In this document: piece after piece, positions 22,356 to 32,907 of the stretch | Position numbering within the stretch: position 1 is the stretch's first letter | Layout of the letters: each line of letters begins with the position of its first letter | Source of the DNA: Coix lacryma-jobi var. lacryma-jobi | Taxonomy: Eukaryota; Streptophyta; Magnoliopsida; Poales; Poaceae | DNA: 64,000 nucleotides | NCBI GenBank assembly: GCA_009763385.1 | Contig: CM019828.1 | Span: forward strand, 27,059,751 to 27,123,750 | Direction: 5' to 3' | The notes under the pieces: model-generated | Databases searched by the model: none | Told to the model about the DNA's origin: nothing | What the model saw: only the letters and a program-made list of their open reading frames with translations | Made by a program: the position numbers and the translations under genes

Positions 22356-22629
22356 TGAAGGATCGAAAGTGCTACCAGAAAGTGACCAGAGGGGGGGGGG
22401 TGAATGGGAGCTTCAAATTTCTTTTCAGAAACTTGTTGCCACTGTCCCGAGAATCAACCCCAAGAGCAAACCTAGAGCTTGCAAGTGTCCATGACCCTAG
22501 ATGTAGGGTGGATGCTTCCAAGAAGCACGGCGGGACACTACACAACTCTAGAAACCCGAAGCAAAAGCCGAAAATCAAAACCGACAACGTACGAGCGAAC
22601 TACAGACGAAACGGAGCAGAAATACCTGC

Positions 22630-22915
22630 ATCGGATGTTGGCCTGCTTCCGATGGCCAAACACCAGAAGCGTCCGATGCAAACAGAACCTCTCGGGAACC
22701 TTACTGGAATGGCATCAGAAGCTGGCTACAGTGAAGCCCTAGCGTCCGATGTAAGACCCTCGGACGCGCCGATGGCAACGGACGCACCGATGGTCAGCGT
22801 CCGATGCTCCTTAGAAAAACACCGTCAGATGACACGTGGCATCGGATGCATCCGGTGTGATGAACACAACATCCGATGGTCCCGACGTCAGCGTCCGATG
22901 CCCCCAAAACAACAC
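22630..22915. repeat. Cluster of GCGTCCGATG / CATCGGACGC motifs, D 3-prime LTR
   Basis: At least eight full or near copies of the 10-mer occur in both orientations in the downstream half of the LTR. Corresponding clusters lie at 43930-44215 (D 5-prime LTR), 56955-57315 (I), 58335-58710 and 62320-62680 (H). Confidence 0.7.
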
Positions 22916-23688
22916 TGTTCTTCCGCGGATTCAACCCGATCTCCTCCGAATCAAAAGCTCTAAGGCTTAGACTTGGTATGAGGAGTTCCAAGGGAGTTAG
23001 TGAGCTATCCCAAAGAGATCATGACTCGAACCTAACTCCAAATCGGAGAATCGAAAGAATTCAGGACAAAGGGGGCAAAACTCGATTCGAAACGAAAATC
23101 GACCGATCTACTAGCTCATGAGGTTAGAGACAAATTCCTTCGGAGGAAAGATGCACCTCACGACCTAGAACAAATCAGTTTAAACGGAATCGGAAAAGAC
23201 GCAACGATGAAGGAGATCGATCACCGGGAAAATCATGGAGAAAAGCAACCCGCGAAGAACAACACCAAAATGCGAATCACAACCACAAATTTGCAACCGT
23301 GTGGCTACCACACGCTACAACAGTGAGATTACGGTCTCACTTCCTCAAAATCTCATGAACACAGAGGTATGATTGTCTTCTCTGTGGATCTCAGTTCGCT
23401 ACAGCAGAGGATGGGGAGAGCAGGAAAACCTAGAAGGCAAAATAGCAAATGACTGAGATAGTTTGGGAGGTGGGTGTCTCCCCCTACTTATCCTAATTCT
23501 AATTCCCACTCTACCCCTATTTATTTACAGAGCGAACCAACCAAACCCTAAGGCTATCCTGGACCAACTCGAAGATGATGCTGATCCGAAGGCCACGCCC
23601 GCACAACTGGTAGCGTTGCCTCGACGCAACCTCACCGATTGCCGCCACGTGCCGCCACCGCTCTGCTTGTCCTTTTCCCGGACTTTGC

Positions 23689-23955
23689 CCCCGGTTTTGA
23701 GGCCCAAACCGGGAAATCAGCCTTCACGACCAACCCCCGGTTTTGAGGCCCAAACCGGGAAACCAGCCGTCCATCGTCTGAGTTTTGTGGCCCAAACTCA
23801 GAAACCCGCAGCACCCAGGTTTCGAGGCCCAAACCTGGAAACCGTCCTCAGCCCGAGTTTTGTGGCCCAAACTCGGAAACCATCAGTGCCCAGGTTTTGA
23901 GGCCCAAACCTGGAAACCGTCCACTCGGTGGTTTTTCTGTGGCTCAACCATCAAA
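23689..23955. repeat. Array of hairpin palindromes with co-varying arms, D 3-prime LTR
   Basis: Six clear units of about 24 bp, plus one degenerate, share a loop TGAGGCCC or TGTGGCCC. The arms are CCCGGTTT/AAACCGGG twice, CTGAGTTT/AAACTCAG, CCAGGTTT/AAACCTGG twice and CCGAGTTT/AAACTCGG. Arm changes are matched on the other side. The array lies in the upstream half of the LTR and includes GGCCCA (TCP-type site II) cores. Confidence 0.8.
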
Positions 23956-24302
23956 CCGAGCAGTAGAGGGGATGCACCGCCTGTGCACCCCGTCCACCGA
24001 CACATGTCCCCAGGTCCTCGACCCGAGCAACACTGTGCCCCGCAAGTCTCTGCTCGTCGCTGTCCCAGGCTGTCAGCCACCACAGCTGATCCTCGGGCCA
24101 CCGGTCCCTCAGTCCAAGCCTCACGTCCGCCCTTCGCCACTCTCGGTCCATCGACACGGCACGTCTCTACGTGACCTTCACATTGCCTTCCATCACTGTA
24201 TCCGTGCTCGACACCTGCACAACACAAGCCAAAGAACATGCGCATCATCCCAATTGACAATCACTCATCACTCGAGACTCGGCATACACCCATGTATCTG
24301 CA

Positions 24303-25902
24303 ATCTCCCCCTTGATGAGTGCATTGTCAACTACCAACACAAATCATAATGGAATAGAAGAAGGAAGAAGAAGGAGAAGGAACTCAACCAAATGACCCAA
24401 AAACATATCAAAGCCGAAGAAGGTCAAGTGGAAAGAGCAAGACAACTTGGTCCCCAAAGTCATGGGCAACGGCTCGACGCAACCAAGCAAAGCAAAGCTA
24501 GCCCTCAAGAAGAGGTAGAACAGGCTCAACACCGCTTGCAGGAAAGCTCGATACCAATCGAAAAATCAATTGAAATCCAAGCAAAGATAGAGCTAGCCCT
24601 CAAGAAGAGGTAGAACAGGCTCAACACCACTATCAGGAAAGCTCGATACCAAGTGAAAAGCACAAATGCAAAGGCGCTAGTTGCTCAAGAAAGAGGCAAA
24701 GGCTCAACACAACTAGCTACCAAAAAATGCTCCAAACCAATTGGCAAGAATGCTCCGAACCAATTGGAAAATCCAAAATCCGAAAAATCTGAGCCATCTC
24801 AAACTCCCCCTCCAATAGTGCACACTACCAGGAAATCTCCCCCTTAGTTGATCTTATGATTTGAGAGAACTTCTCCCCCTTAGTTGAAAATGCACTATCA
24901 AGTATCTCCCCTCCAAAATGCATATGAGTTAAAATGCAAGTTAGCAGCTTCAGGAATATAGTCGATAGAATGAGAAGATGCTCAACAAAATGCTGATCCG
25001 ATGACTCAACAATATGCACAGAATGCTAGCAAAAGCTCAAACTGATCACCAAAATATGAAATTTGAACATTGGAACAAAATGAGCAGTTTTCAGCCAAAA
25101 AGGTATTCACCATCAAAATAGCACTAAACATGTATAGACAGGAAGTCAAACAAGTGCTAAACATGTATACAAGGTGAACTACCCCTAGCAAGGTTCAATC
25201 ATCATGCTATAGAATGAAACATAGACTTGTGTATTCAAATTTTATCGGAGTTGCAGCAGTTAAAGTACACAAGTTCAAATTTCAGCATGTGATTGCGAGA
25301 GGTTGAAAGCTTGTCAATGCCTAACTTTTCAACTGTGCGAAGCCTATGCAGAAGCAATCAGAAGCATAAAGCAACAGTTTTGGTCATACACTACACAGTT
25401 CAAGTTTAACTCAAAGTGCAATGAGAGACAGTCTCGATATTGTGATGTGCTGACAAGCAATCCCATCTCGATCTTTCCAATTCACTTAACTTGGTTCTAA
25501 TTTAAAACAGAATATGAACATACCAAGCAAGTGAATGACTCAGAACTAGAGACATAGCAACCTAGCATATATGAAAAACACAAGTGATTTCAACATATTC
25601 TGCACATGCTAGTTGCATATGTCAATGGTGAACATTTTCAAGTTTTATGTTCATTAAGCAAATTCACCATTCATAAAATAGCTCAGCTCACAGCATGTAT
25701 CAGTGATCAGAAAGGGCATAAGCTACAAGCACCATCATAAAGCATCGGAGCATACACTATACAGAGCATAGTCACATTCTAAAGATTATACACATGAAGC
25801 TCTGAATGTAAATATGCAAGATGAAATGCAAAGATGCATGATGAAACCAATTGAAAGAAAAAGAGTCAGTCTATAATACATGAACCAAAATGTTTCCCCC
25901 AT
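24303..25902 (-). other. Element D 3-prime region with multiple polypurine tracts
   Basis: There is no coding homology between the end of RNase H and the LTR. The functional tract CATCAAGGGGGAGAT adjoins the LTR at 24303-24317 (minus strand). Additional AAGGGGGAGA-type copies lie near 24835-24850 and 24870-24890, with weaker ones near 24800 and 24908. Repeated tracts are a known Sirevirus feature. Part of the region matches element H at about 58800-59550 in inverted orientation. Confidence 0.65.
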
Positions 25903-26193
25903 CTAAAAGGGGAAACACACACCAAGCTCACCTCTCAACCTAGCAAAAGTTGATTGGTCCAAAGGCTTGGTTAAAATATCAGCCAACTGATGATGAGTAT
26001 CGACATGGCGAAGGTCGATATCACCCTTCTCATAATGGTCTCGCAAGAAATGAAAGCGCACATCAATGTGTTTGGTCTTAGAGTGCAGCACGGGGTTCTT
26101 AGCAACGCTAATAGCACTCGTGTTGTCACAAAGCAAGGGAACGCGAGAAAAGCTCAGACCAAAATCACACAAAGTGGCCATCATCCAAAGCAA
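25903..26193 (-). pseudogene. Element D RNase H, C-terminal part
   Basis: It carries CDNTSAISVAKNPVLHSKTKHIDVRFHFLRD followed by HQLADILTKPL, the conserved end of copia RNase H including the DNxSA catalytic Asp and the TKPL tail motif. The stop at 25903 closes pol. It is in a different frame from the RT reading that ends at 26181, so one frameshift near 26190 separates the two halves of RNase H. It would degrade the RNA strand during reverse transcription. Every motif expected after the break is present, so the lesion is small. Confidence 0.8.
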
Positions 26194-27059
26194 CTGGGAA
26201 CAACAGCTAGCTGCAGCAACATACTTAGCCTCTGTGGTAGACTAGCGACACTAGTCTGCTTGCGAGAAGACCGAGATACAAGAGAAGAACCAATAAACTG
26301 ACAAGTCCCAGAAGTGGACTTGCGATCAAGTCGGCAACCAGCAAAATTGGTATCAGAATTACCGCAAATGGAGAGGGTGGAGGAAGCAGAATACCAAATC
26401 CCAAATTCTAGAGTGAAGCATAAGTACCTCATAATGCACTTGACTGCCTGACGGTGCGAGGTGCACGGCGACGACTGAAATCGCGCACAAAGACACACCG
26501 CGAACTGGATGTCCGGGCGTGTCGCCGTCAAGTATAGTAGCGACCCGATCATACTCCGGTACTCCTTCTGGTCCACAGCTTCTCCATCCACATCCGCATC
26601 CAGGGCTGCCGTGGTCGGCATGGGTGTTGGAAGAGGCTTGGCCTCACCCATGTTGAACTTCTTCAGGATGTCCTTGGTGTACTTACCTTGGTGCACAAAT
26701 GTCCCCTCTCGGGATTGCTTGATTTGCAACCCGAGGAAAAACGTCAACTCGCCCATCATGCTCATCTCAAACTCCCTACTCATAGTGTCTGCAAACTTGG
26801 CAACCAAAGCGTGAGAAGAACCACCGAAAATGATATCATCCACGTAAATCTGGACCAAGAGAGTGTCATTGCCTTGCTTGAGGAGAAAAAGTGTTTTATC
26901 CACACATCCCATTTTAAAACCCTTAGCAAGCAAAAAGGTTTTCAACCTATCATACCAGGCTCTAGGAGCTTGTTTCAAACCATATAAAGCTTTGTGAAGT
27001 TTCAAAACATGGTTTGGAAACTTGAGATTCTCAAAACCGGGGGGTTGTCTCACATACAC
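26181..27059 (-). pseudogene. Element D reverse transcriptase core and RNase H start
   Basis: Copia RT motifs follow in order: YVRQPPGFE, LHKALYGLKQAPRAWY, YVDDIIFGG with the catalytic Asp pair near residue 94, and KYTKDILKKF. Then come the connection segment (RSMIGSLLYLTATRPDI) and the RNase H start (GNSDTNFAGCRLDRKSTSG, where the family usually has DADWAG). The RT catalytic motif is intact. A TAG codon between this reading and the next upstream part (27060-27062) interrupts RT, apparently from a Glu codon in a Glu-rich context. A frameshift truncates RNase H near 26190. Copia RT copies the RNA genome into DNA in cytoplasmic particles. Confidence 0.85.
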
Positions 27060-27062
27060 CTC

Positions 27063-27377
27063 CTATTCTATGTAGCCGTTTAGGAAGGCACTCTTGACAT
27101 CCATTTGAAAGAGTTTAAACCCTTTGGATGCAGCAAAAGCCAAGAGTATCCTAATTGCCTCCAAACGAGCTACGAGAGCAAAAGTCTCCTCATAGTCTAT
27201 CCCCTCCTTCTGACTATACCCCTGGGCTACAAGTCTGGCCTTGTTTCTCACAACATGGCCATCCTCTCCTTGTTTGTTTTTGAAAACCCATTTTGTCCCA
27301 ATAGGATGACACTCAGGAGGTGGAGGAACAAGAACCCAAACCCAATTTCTTTCAAAATTTTCTAACTCCTCATGCAT
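27063..27377 (-). pseudogene. Element D reverse transcriptase, N-terminal part
   Basis: It contains WVLVPPPPECHPIGTKWVFKNK and ARLVAQGYSQKEGIDYEETFA, the opening of copia RT. FQMDVKSAFLNG follows, carrying the first catalytic Asp of motif A. It ends at TAG (27060-27062) just before the EVYVRQPPGF segment, so a single nonsense codon divides otherwise co-linear RT. The stretch 27378-27511 continues upstream in the same polyprotein region but the frame to integrase is broken. Confidence 0.85.
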
Positions 27378-27511
27378 GGCATTGACCCAGTCCGGATCAG
27401 ATAAAGCATGTCCAACATCTTGGGGTTCAAAATCAGCAGCAAATCCAGAATGAGCAAAGTAAGAGATTTGTTGTTACCTAGACCGAGTGACACGTTCGCC
27501 GATGTTGCCGA

Positions 27512-28957
27512 TCATCTGTTGAGGCGGGTGTTGGCGCTGAATGTGTCGTGGCGCCTCCCAAGCTGAAGAGACCTCCCCCTCAACAGCAGTTGGTGCCTCC
27601 TTGGGTAAAAAGGTACCGCACGAGGTGGCAGATCCCACGGCCCCCAAGTAGTCAAAGAAGAAAGATCGGGGCCGTGAGTTGTAGTAGAGGCCGCTCCTTG
27701 CGGCACAGCAGGTGGAGGTGGTGCTGGGTCATCCATCCCTTCAGCACCCTCGTCCTCATCATCAAAAAGAGGCTCACCAACCTCATGATCACCTGCTCGC
27801 TCAAAACGAGAAGAAGGACAAACCATGGTCTCGTCGAAGGTGACATCGGATGTCTCCATGACTCGGTTAGTATCAAGGTTAAGTACACGATATGCACGAG
27901 TATGAGTGCCATAACCCAAAAATACATCGTCAGAAGAACGAGACTCAAACTTGTCCAGGTTGCCTTTCTTGAGTATAAAACAGTGGCAACCGAAAACTCT
28001 AAAATAACTTACTTTGGGCTGTTTTCCAAAACGCAACTCATAAGAAGTCTTTTTCAAGAAAGCTCGGAGAAAAATGCGATTGGAAATGTAGCATGCAGTG
28101 CTCATAGCTTCGGCCCAATATCGCCTAGGAGTCCTATGCTCATTGAGCATCGTCCTGGCCATCTCAACAAGGGTCCGATTCTTTCTCTCTACAATACCAT
28201 TCTGTGGTGGTGTGTAGGGGGAAGAAAACTGATGCTCTAAACTCAAAGAGTTACAAAACTTCTCAAAATCCGAGTTCTTAAACTTTGAACCATTATCACT
28301 ACGGATAGATCGCATTGAGTTCAAAGGCAACTCATTCTGAAGATGCAAAATCAGATTGCGAGCAAAAGAGAAAGTCTCAGTTTTCTCAGTCAAAAAGAAG
28401 ACCCACGAATATCTCAAAAAGTCATCAACAACAACAAGCACATACCACTTCCCTCCAACCGAGCTCACCCAAGCCGGACCAACAAGGTCCATATGCAAAA
28501 GCTCTCCAGGGCGCTTGGTCATGACCTGACTCACTGGATGGTGGGGAGCGGCAACCATCTTCCCATGTCTACAAGAATGGCAAACAAGATCCTTCTCCAT
28601 AGACAACTTGGACAATCCTCGGATTAGGCCAAGTGAACTAAGCCTTGCAAGCAAGTCGAAGCTCAAATGTCCTAGTCTCCTATGCCACTTCCAAAGATCA
28701 GAGGAGGAAGGTCCAGCCACAAGACAATGAGAAATGCCAAAAGACTCCGAGAAATTCGCACGAAAGACTTTCCCAAAGGGTGAAATCAAACAAATAAGAT
28801 TGCCCTGAGGATCCAAAATACGACTGAGATTCAGTTTAAAACGAATCTCATAGTCATCATCAAAGAGTTGTGAAACAGAAAGAAGGTTAAAATGCAAGTT
28901 AGAAAACAAGAGCAACATCGCGCAACACAAAGTGCTCATTAACTCGCACAGACCCAC
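27512..28957 (-). pseudogene. Element D integrase (Ty1/copia)
   Basis: The 481-codon stretch holds a full copia integrase. The zinc-binding HHCC set is at about residues 92, 97, 126 and 129 (WHRRLGHL ... CHSCRHGK). The catalytic core has Asp157 (HMDLVGP), Asp221 (RSDNGSKF) and Glu257 (NGIVERKNR), with 35 residues between the last two, the classic D-D-35-E spacing. GSK replaces the usual GTE/GSE after the second Asp. The copia GKKTSYELRFGKQP-like motif and an acidic Pro-rich tail follow. It would insert cDNA into the genome. The reading overlaps the protease fragment end upstream and loses frame near 27640 before RT. Confidence 0.85.
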
Positions 28958-29096
28958 GAGACAACACTTTACCTTTGCTATTGTCGCTGAAGGTGATAAA
29001 CTCCTTTCCGGTGACCGGACTAAGACTGGAGAACCACTTGGCGTTTCCGGTCATGTGTCTCGAACAACCGGAATCCACCAACCTTACGTTCTCCAA
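28899..29096 (-). pseudogene. Element D protease fragment
   Basis: The VDSGCSRHMTGN motif is the copia retropepsin active site (D-S-G, with the family's conserved C..HMTG). Downstream, FSDNSKGKVLSRGSV and VLRDVALV correspond to the flap and C-terminal strands. The following NLLSVSQL segment lies in the next frame (28957 reading), so a frameshift occurs near 28900-28930. Stops upstream of 29096 separate it from the gag end. The protease would cleave the Gag-Pol polyprotein. Confidence 0.8.
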
Positions 29097-29243
29097 TCGT
29101 TTTACCTACATCAATAAAAAGACATAGGGTGAGCATACGGTCCAACACTGTGGTTAGTGAAGTAGGAAGAATACCAGTGTTGGGCCGGGTGCTCAAAAGA
29201 ACGATTAGCAGAAAAACCATTCCTAGCATGCCTACGGGAAGAG
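29097..29243 (-). pseudogene. Element D gag-protease linker, interrupted by J
   Basis: The minus-strand sequence is continuous with 31175 onward once J is set aside (AAGAG duplicated). It encodes a low-complexity linker before the protease and has stop codons. No domain is seen. Confidence 0.5.
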
Positions 29244-29408
29244 TGTTGACGGAAGTTATAGCATGTTTTACCTTATCGAAATACCGTCAACAGGCCTCGG
29301 TTTCAAGGAAGAATAGCATATCATGAGCATCTTTATCACTAATAAGTTCCACTTGTACTCTTAGCTTGTGAACTTGTAGGAGATGGCAAAATGAACAAAA
29401 TGAGGCTA

Positions 29409-29786
29409 GGTGGGCCCACCAAGGGGGTCGGCCGATCCCACCTTTGGGCCACCTCGGCCATGGTGACATGGCATGATCCAAGAGAAGCATGTTCAAGCCA
29501 ATATCAACCATTGGATCAAGCATGTGCTTTTGCTCAATTGTGCAAGATGAGAAGCACATGGATTCATGGGTCCACACCGAAGACCAAATGCAACAAACTT
29601 CACAAGACTTGCTCCATGACATGTGGGGTCACCAAGGGAGAGAAGAAGGTGGGCCAGCCCTGTCATAGGGGGGTCGGCCGACCCCCCTTGGTGGGACCCA
29701 GCAGCACTATTCATCAGGGTGACATCAGCACCTTCTAGAAGATGTACCCCGGGCCCACATGTCAGAGACAGGGGTCGGCCGACCCC
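29409..29786. promoter_or_regulatory. Palindrome cluster upstream of the J TATA box
   Basis: Perfect palindromes are GGTGGGCCCACC (29409-29420), TCGGCCGA (29428-29435), a 20 bp G6-TCGGCCGA-C6 (29668-29687) and GGGGTCGGCCGACCCC (29771-29786). Confidence 0.65.
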
Positions 29787-29952
29787 ATGGTGACCCTCAT
29801 CCAAGTCGGTGGCAAAGTGCATGTTTCACACGTGAAGAATATCCAAGCCATTCATCCAAGTCGGTTATTATGGCCGTGGATCCGAGGGTGAAAAGAGGAG
29901 GATCACGTGGATCGCTGACGTGGCACCGGAGTAGCCCCTACTCCACCTCCAC

Positions 29953-29960
29953 TATAAATA
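29953..29960 (+). promoter_or_regulatory. TATA box of LTR J
   Basis: TATAAATA in the context CCACTATAAATAGAGG. Confidence 0.6.
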
Positions 29961-31037
29961 GAGGCCTCCACCCTCTCATATCACACATCTCACAACACAT
30001 ATCTCCACTTTCATGTGAGATCAAGCAAGAGTAGTAGTAGTTAGTCTAGTAGTGGGAGTTAGAGTTGAGTCGGGCGAAGCTCGGGTCTCCGGAGTCGTCT
30101 TCTGGGAGTCTGGTATAGCCCTTGTATCTTTCTTCTTTTGTAAGACTTTATTTATTTAATATGTTATTATTTCTTTACTTTACTTTGCATTTACTTAAGT
30201 ATTTACTTTCCAAGTATTTATTTAAGTATTTACTTAGTGCAAGTCTATATTTATATAGTCTTGTTGTGTTCTTATCTTAGTTCTATAGTTGTCTTAGTCA
30301 GATTGATTTCCTTTAAATAGCTTCTTGTGTGTGCGTCATCGTCCTATCTTAGGATAGGGGCTTTAGCTATTTTGATCGATAGCTAAAGGTGTAGATAAGT
30401 GTGAGCGTGGTGCTCATACTTCATCTTATCTTTGACTACCGCTGGCTTGCACGGACAGTAGGGGCGCATGGGCAAAAGGTGACAGATTTTGCCTGGCTAC
30501 CTAGATCCCCTCACGTGAACTCAGGCTAGTTCTTAAAAGGTAAGGCGTCCATAAGCCAAATATCGGCTTGAGTACTGGGTTAGGTGAACAAGCTTCTATC
30601 GCTTTACTCTCTAGTTTATCCCTCTCACACAAGTAGCAAGGCATCAATCTAGTTAAGTCATCTATTTAATTAGGATTAGTTCATAGGAGTAAAGGTAGAA
30701 ACATAGGAGTACTTTATACTCACTCGTTGTCCTCCCACCTAGCTAACTCTACTAAAGTTATCTTTCATATCATATACTCTTTGCTCAACTTATTTATCTT
30801 ATCTATCTGTCCTCCCTTATATCCACTTATCCCTTTTTGCTTCTCTAATTGATAATAGATTATAGTAAGACTAAAGGATCTATCTTTCCTCTCTCTACAT
30901 CTTTCCTAGCTTGCTTTCCTTTGGGATAAAATAAATAACGATACCTTGGAATACTCCCGGGTGAAGTGCTACATCGGTATATTCTGTGTGCTTGCGGAAC
31001 TATCCAATAGTCAATAATTTTACCACCAAGACACTTC

Positions 31038-31128
31038 TAGCGCCGTTGCTGGGGTTAGGCTCCATAGTCTAGTTCTAGTGGTTGCGTTAAGAAGTGTTAA
31101 CAAGCGTTTATGGCGCCGTTGCCGGGGA
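31038..31128 (+). other. Two tRNA-Asp primer-site-like sequences inside LTR J
   Basis: TAGCGCCGTTGCTGGGG (31038-31054) and TGGCGCCGTTGCCGGGGA (31111-31128). The second is an exact 18-base complement of the tRNA-Asp(GTC) 3-prime end. Both lie before the TSD-defined end at 31174. Confidence 0.7.
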
Positions 31129-31174
31129 TAGATTAAAACTCTATTCTTAGTAGCGACGCTAAGAAATACCAACA

Positions 31175-31579
31175 AAGAGCGATCACCACGTAGAGGAAAA
31201 CGTGGTCCGCTAAGGGAGGAGCGTCCATCGCGATACTCAAAATGCGGTGGAGGGAAACGCTCAACTACAAAGCCACCGCCACGGGGTCCATAGCCCACAA
31301 CTATAGGCTCCCGCCGGGCACGACCTTCTTGCGGCCTAGGCCTAGGAACTTCAGGCTCTAGGCCTCTAGGACTAGCAGCACGCCTCTAAACATTCGGCAC
31401 ATGTACATCATGAAAAGGATGGTTCATGTCCATGTTGTTCATCTCCTTTGCACGGCGCGCCTCTCTCTCTTGCGCCGAAAGCAAAACTCACTCAAGTGTC
31501 CATCTCTCCCACAGTGCTCACAATGGTACCTCACCGCTCTCATAGGGGGTTGTTGGTACTCACGGTAGTGGGTGTGGAT
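31175..31579 (-). pseudogene. gag: Element D gag C-terminus with second zinc knuckle
   Basis: Continuing D gag from 41502 across the E insertion, the minus-strand reading at 31439-31579 contains CEHCGRDGHLSEFC, a CX2CX4HX4C knuckle, followed by FRRKRERRAVQRR and a stop. An open stretch at 31175-31298 (Gly/Arg/Pro-rich) leads towards protease. A second knuckle just before the protease is typical of Sirevirus Gag. It would bind genomic RNA. It is bounded by TGGAT (E duplication) on one side and AAGAG (J duplication) on the other. Confidence 0.75.
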
Positions 31580-32907
31580 TGTTGACACCTCGGGTGGCAC
31601 GCAGAAGAAACCGCAAGCGCACGGCTGTCTGTTGTAGCTTTTCACCTCAGAGTATTCCGGGGTATCGAATCCACGAGGAACGCGAAGTGATTTTGAGAAA
31701 ACTAGGGGGATAAGGATATCTAGGATAGATGAAGGGGAACGGGCACTATCTACTGGGGTAGATCCTAGTTCTATTAGACTTCTAGTGATTTAAGTTCTTT
31801 ACTAGTGTACTGTGGGCGTACTAGCCTTTACCACTGACATAGGTTGAACGCTAGCAAAATGAGCCCTACTGTTAAACTAGACCAACTACGTGGTGGAATT
31901 CAAGGGGCACAGGGCTGGCACCACCTGCTTGCTACCACACCTAACCGGGGGCCTAGCCGTATTCACTAGCAATATATAGTCTAAGTACCACACTTAATCT
32001 ATATATTACTACTACTAGCCCTGTACTAGAACTAGAGCACTTGAAACTAATATCAAGCAATGAAACGAGCACACAAGTACTAAAAATAAATACTTGAAGA
32101 CAAAATAAATACTAAGTTACCAAAGTTGAAGCGCAGAGCAGAGAGAAGCAGAGGTCTCCGACAACTCCGGAACTCTCCAGACTTCTACTCTTCTCCTCTC
32201 CAGCTCCTCTTCTAGTGAGGCACTCACACTCTCTCTAATCTCTCTAGCATAGCAAGTGTGCTAATCTCACCAAATGGTGAAGACTGATGTGAGGCTCCCC
32301 GAATGAGAACTCTAGGGGCCTATTTATAGTGCTAGGAAGCTAGGGGGGTACTTATAGAGTGAAGGGGAGGTCGGTTAGGGTTTAGGGGGTGGCGCCCTCC
32401 ACTAAACCCTGGCGCCCGCCACCCCTCTGCCGTCCATTGCAACCGCCATTCATCCAACGGTCGTCACTTGCTCCCCTAAGTTGGTTTGAGGGTCGATTAG
32501 GGTTTTAGACAGGGATTTCCACGTGTCCAAAGCCCACTATCCAGGTGATACTCCTCTTAGCCCTTGGATCAAACCGTCTTAGTGTGCAATGGCCAGGATT
32601 TGAGCTTGAGGTGACTCCCACGGATCAATGAAGTGGCCTGGGCCACTTTGGGCAAGATGGACCTGGCGGCCGCCAGTAATAGGTGGCGGCCGCCACCCTA
32701 CTCAGGCCCAAATGGGCCAGAGTGGCTTGGCCTTGCTCCTGGTACACTTGTTTGGCCCAAATTCCATCATTTCTTGCATTAAGATAAGAAACTTTGCACA
32801 TGTGGAAATAGGTTAGTTATAAACCAAATCTTCTACTTTTTATGTTATTTTACCTTGGTTTTGGGTGAAATGTTGATAGTGAAATGATGCTTTAAGCACC
32901 ATCAACA
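31580..32907 (-). repeat. Element E 3-prime LTR
   Basis: 1328 bp, reading TGTTGATGGTGC ... GAGGTGTCAACA on the minus strand. TATAAATA lies at 32321-32328. Upstream palindromes are CTGGCGGCCGCCAG (32663-32676) and GGTGGCGGCCGCCACC (32682-32697). Confidence 0.92.
32321..32328 (-). promoter_or_regulatory. TATA box of element E 3-prime LTR
   Basis: TATAAATA on the minus strand; the 5-prime LTR equivalent is 40914-40921. Confidence 0.6.

Larger units (their letters stand above)
22356..24302 (-). repeat. Element D 3-prime LTR
   Basis: On the minus strand it begins TGCAGATACATGG and ends GATCCTTCA. It is near-identical to 43660-45604. It contains a covarying palindrome array (23689-23955) and a cluster of GCGTCCGATG motifs (about 22630-22915). 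ORFs of up to 209 codons inside it are not considered genes. Confidence 0.9.
29244..31174 (+). mobile_element. Element J: LTR, probably solo, nested in D
   Basis: It starts TGTTGACGG and ends TACCAACA, with perfect AAGAG duplications at 29239-29243 and 31175-31179. It has TATAAATA at 29953-29960 and a palindrome cluster upstream, so it is a plus-strand LTR. There is no second copy, gag or pol. The first 49 bp form an inverted repeat (TGTTGACGG ... CCGTCAACA, 29244-29292). Unusually, two tRNA-Asp primer-site matches lie inside its right end (31038-31054 and 31111-31128). Confidence 0.85.

Noticed and set aside
22334..22963. 209-codon ORF on the plus strand in the D 3-prime LTR
   Set aside because: It crosses the C/D junction at 22355/22356 and lies opposite to the element's coding strand, with no domain; the counterpart in the other LTR is shifted.
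23689..23955. Possible CRISPR-like array
   Set aside because: The units are palindromes with variable arms and almost no unique spacers, in a plant LTR.
27548..28240. 230-codon plus-strand ORF
   Set aside because: It is the reverse-strand shadow of the D integrase region.
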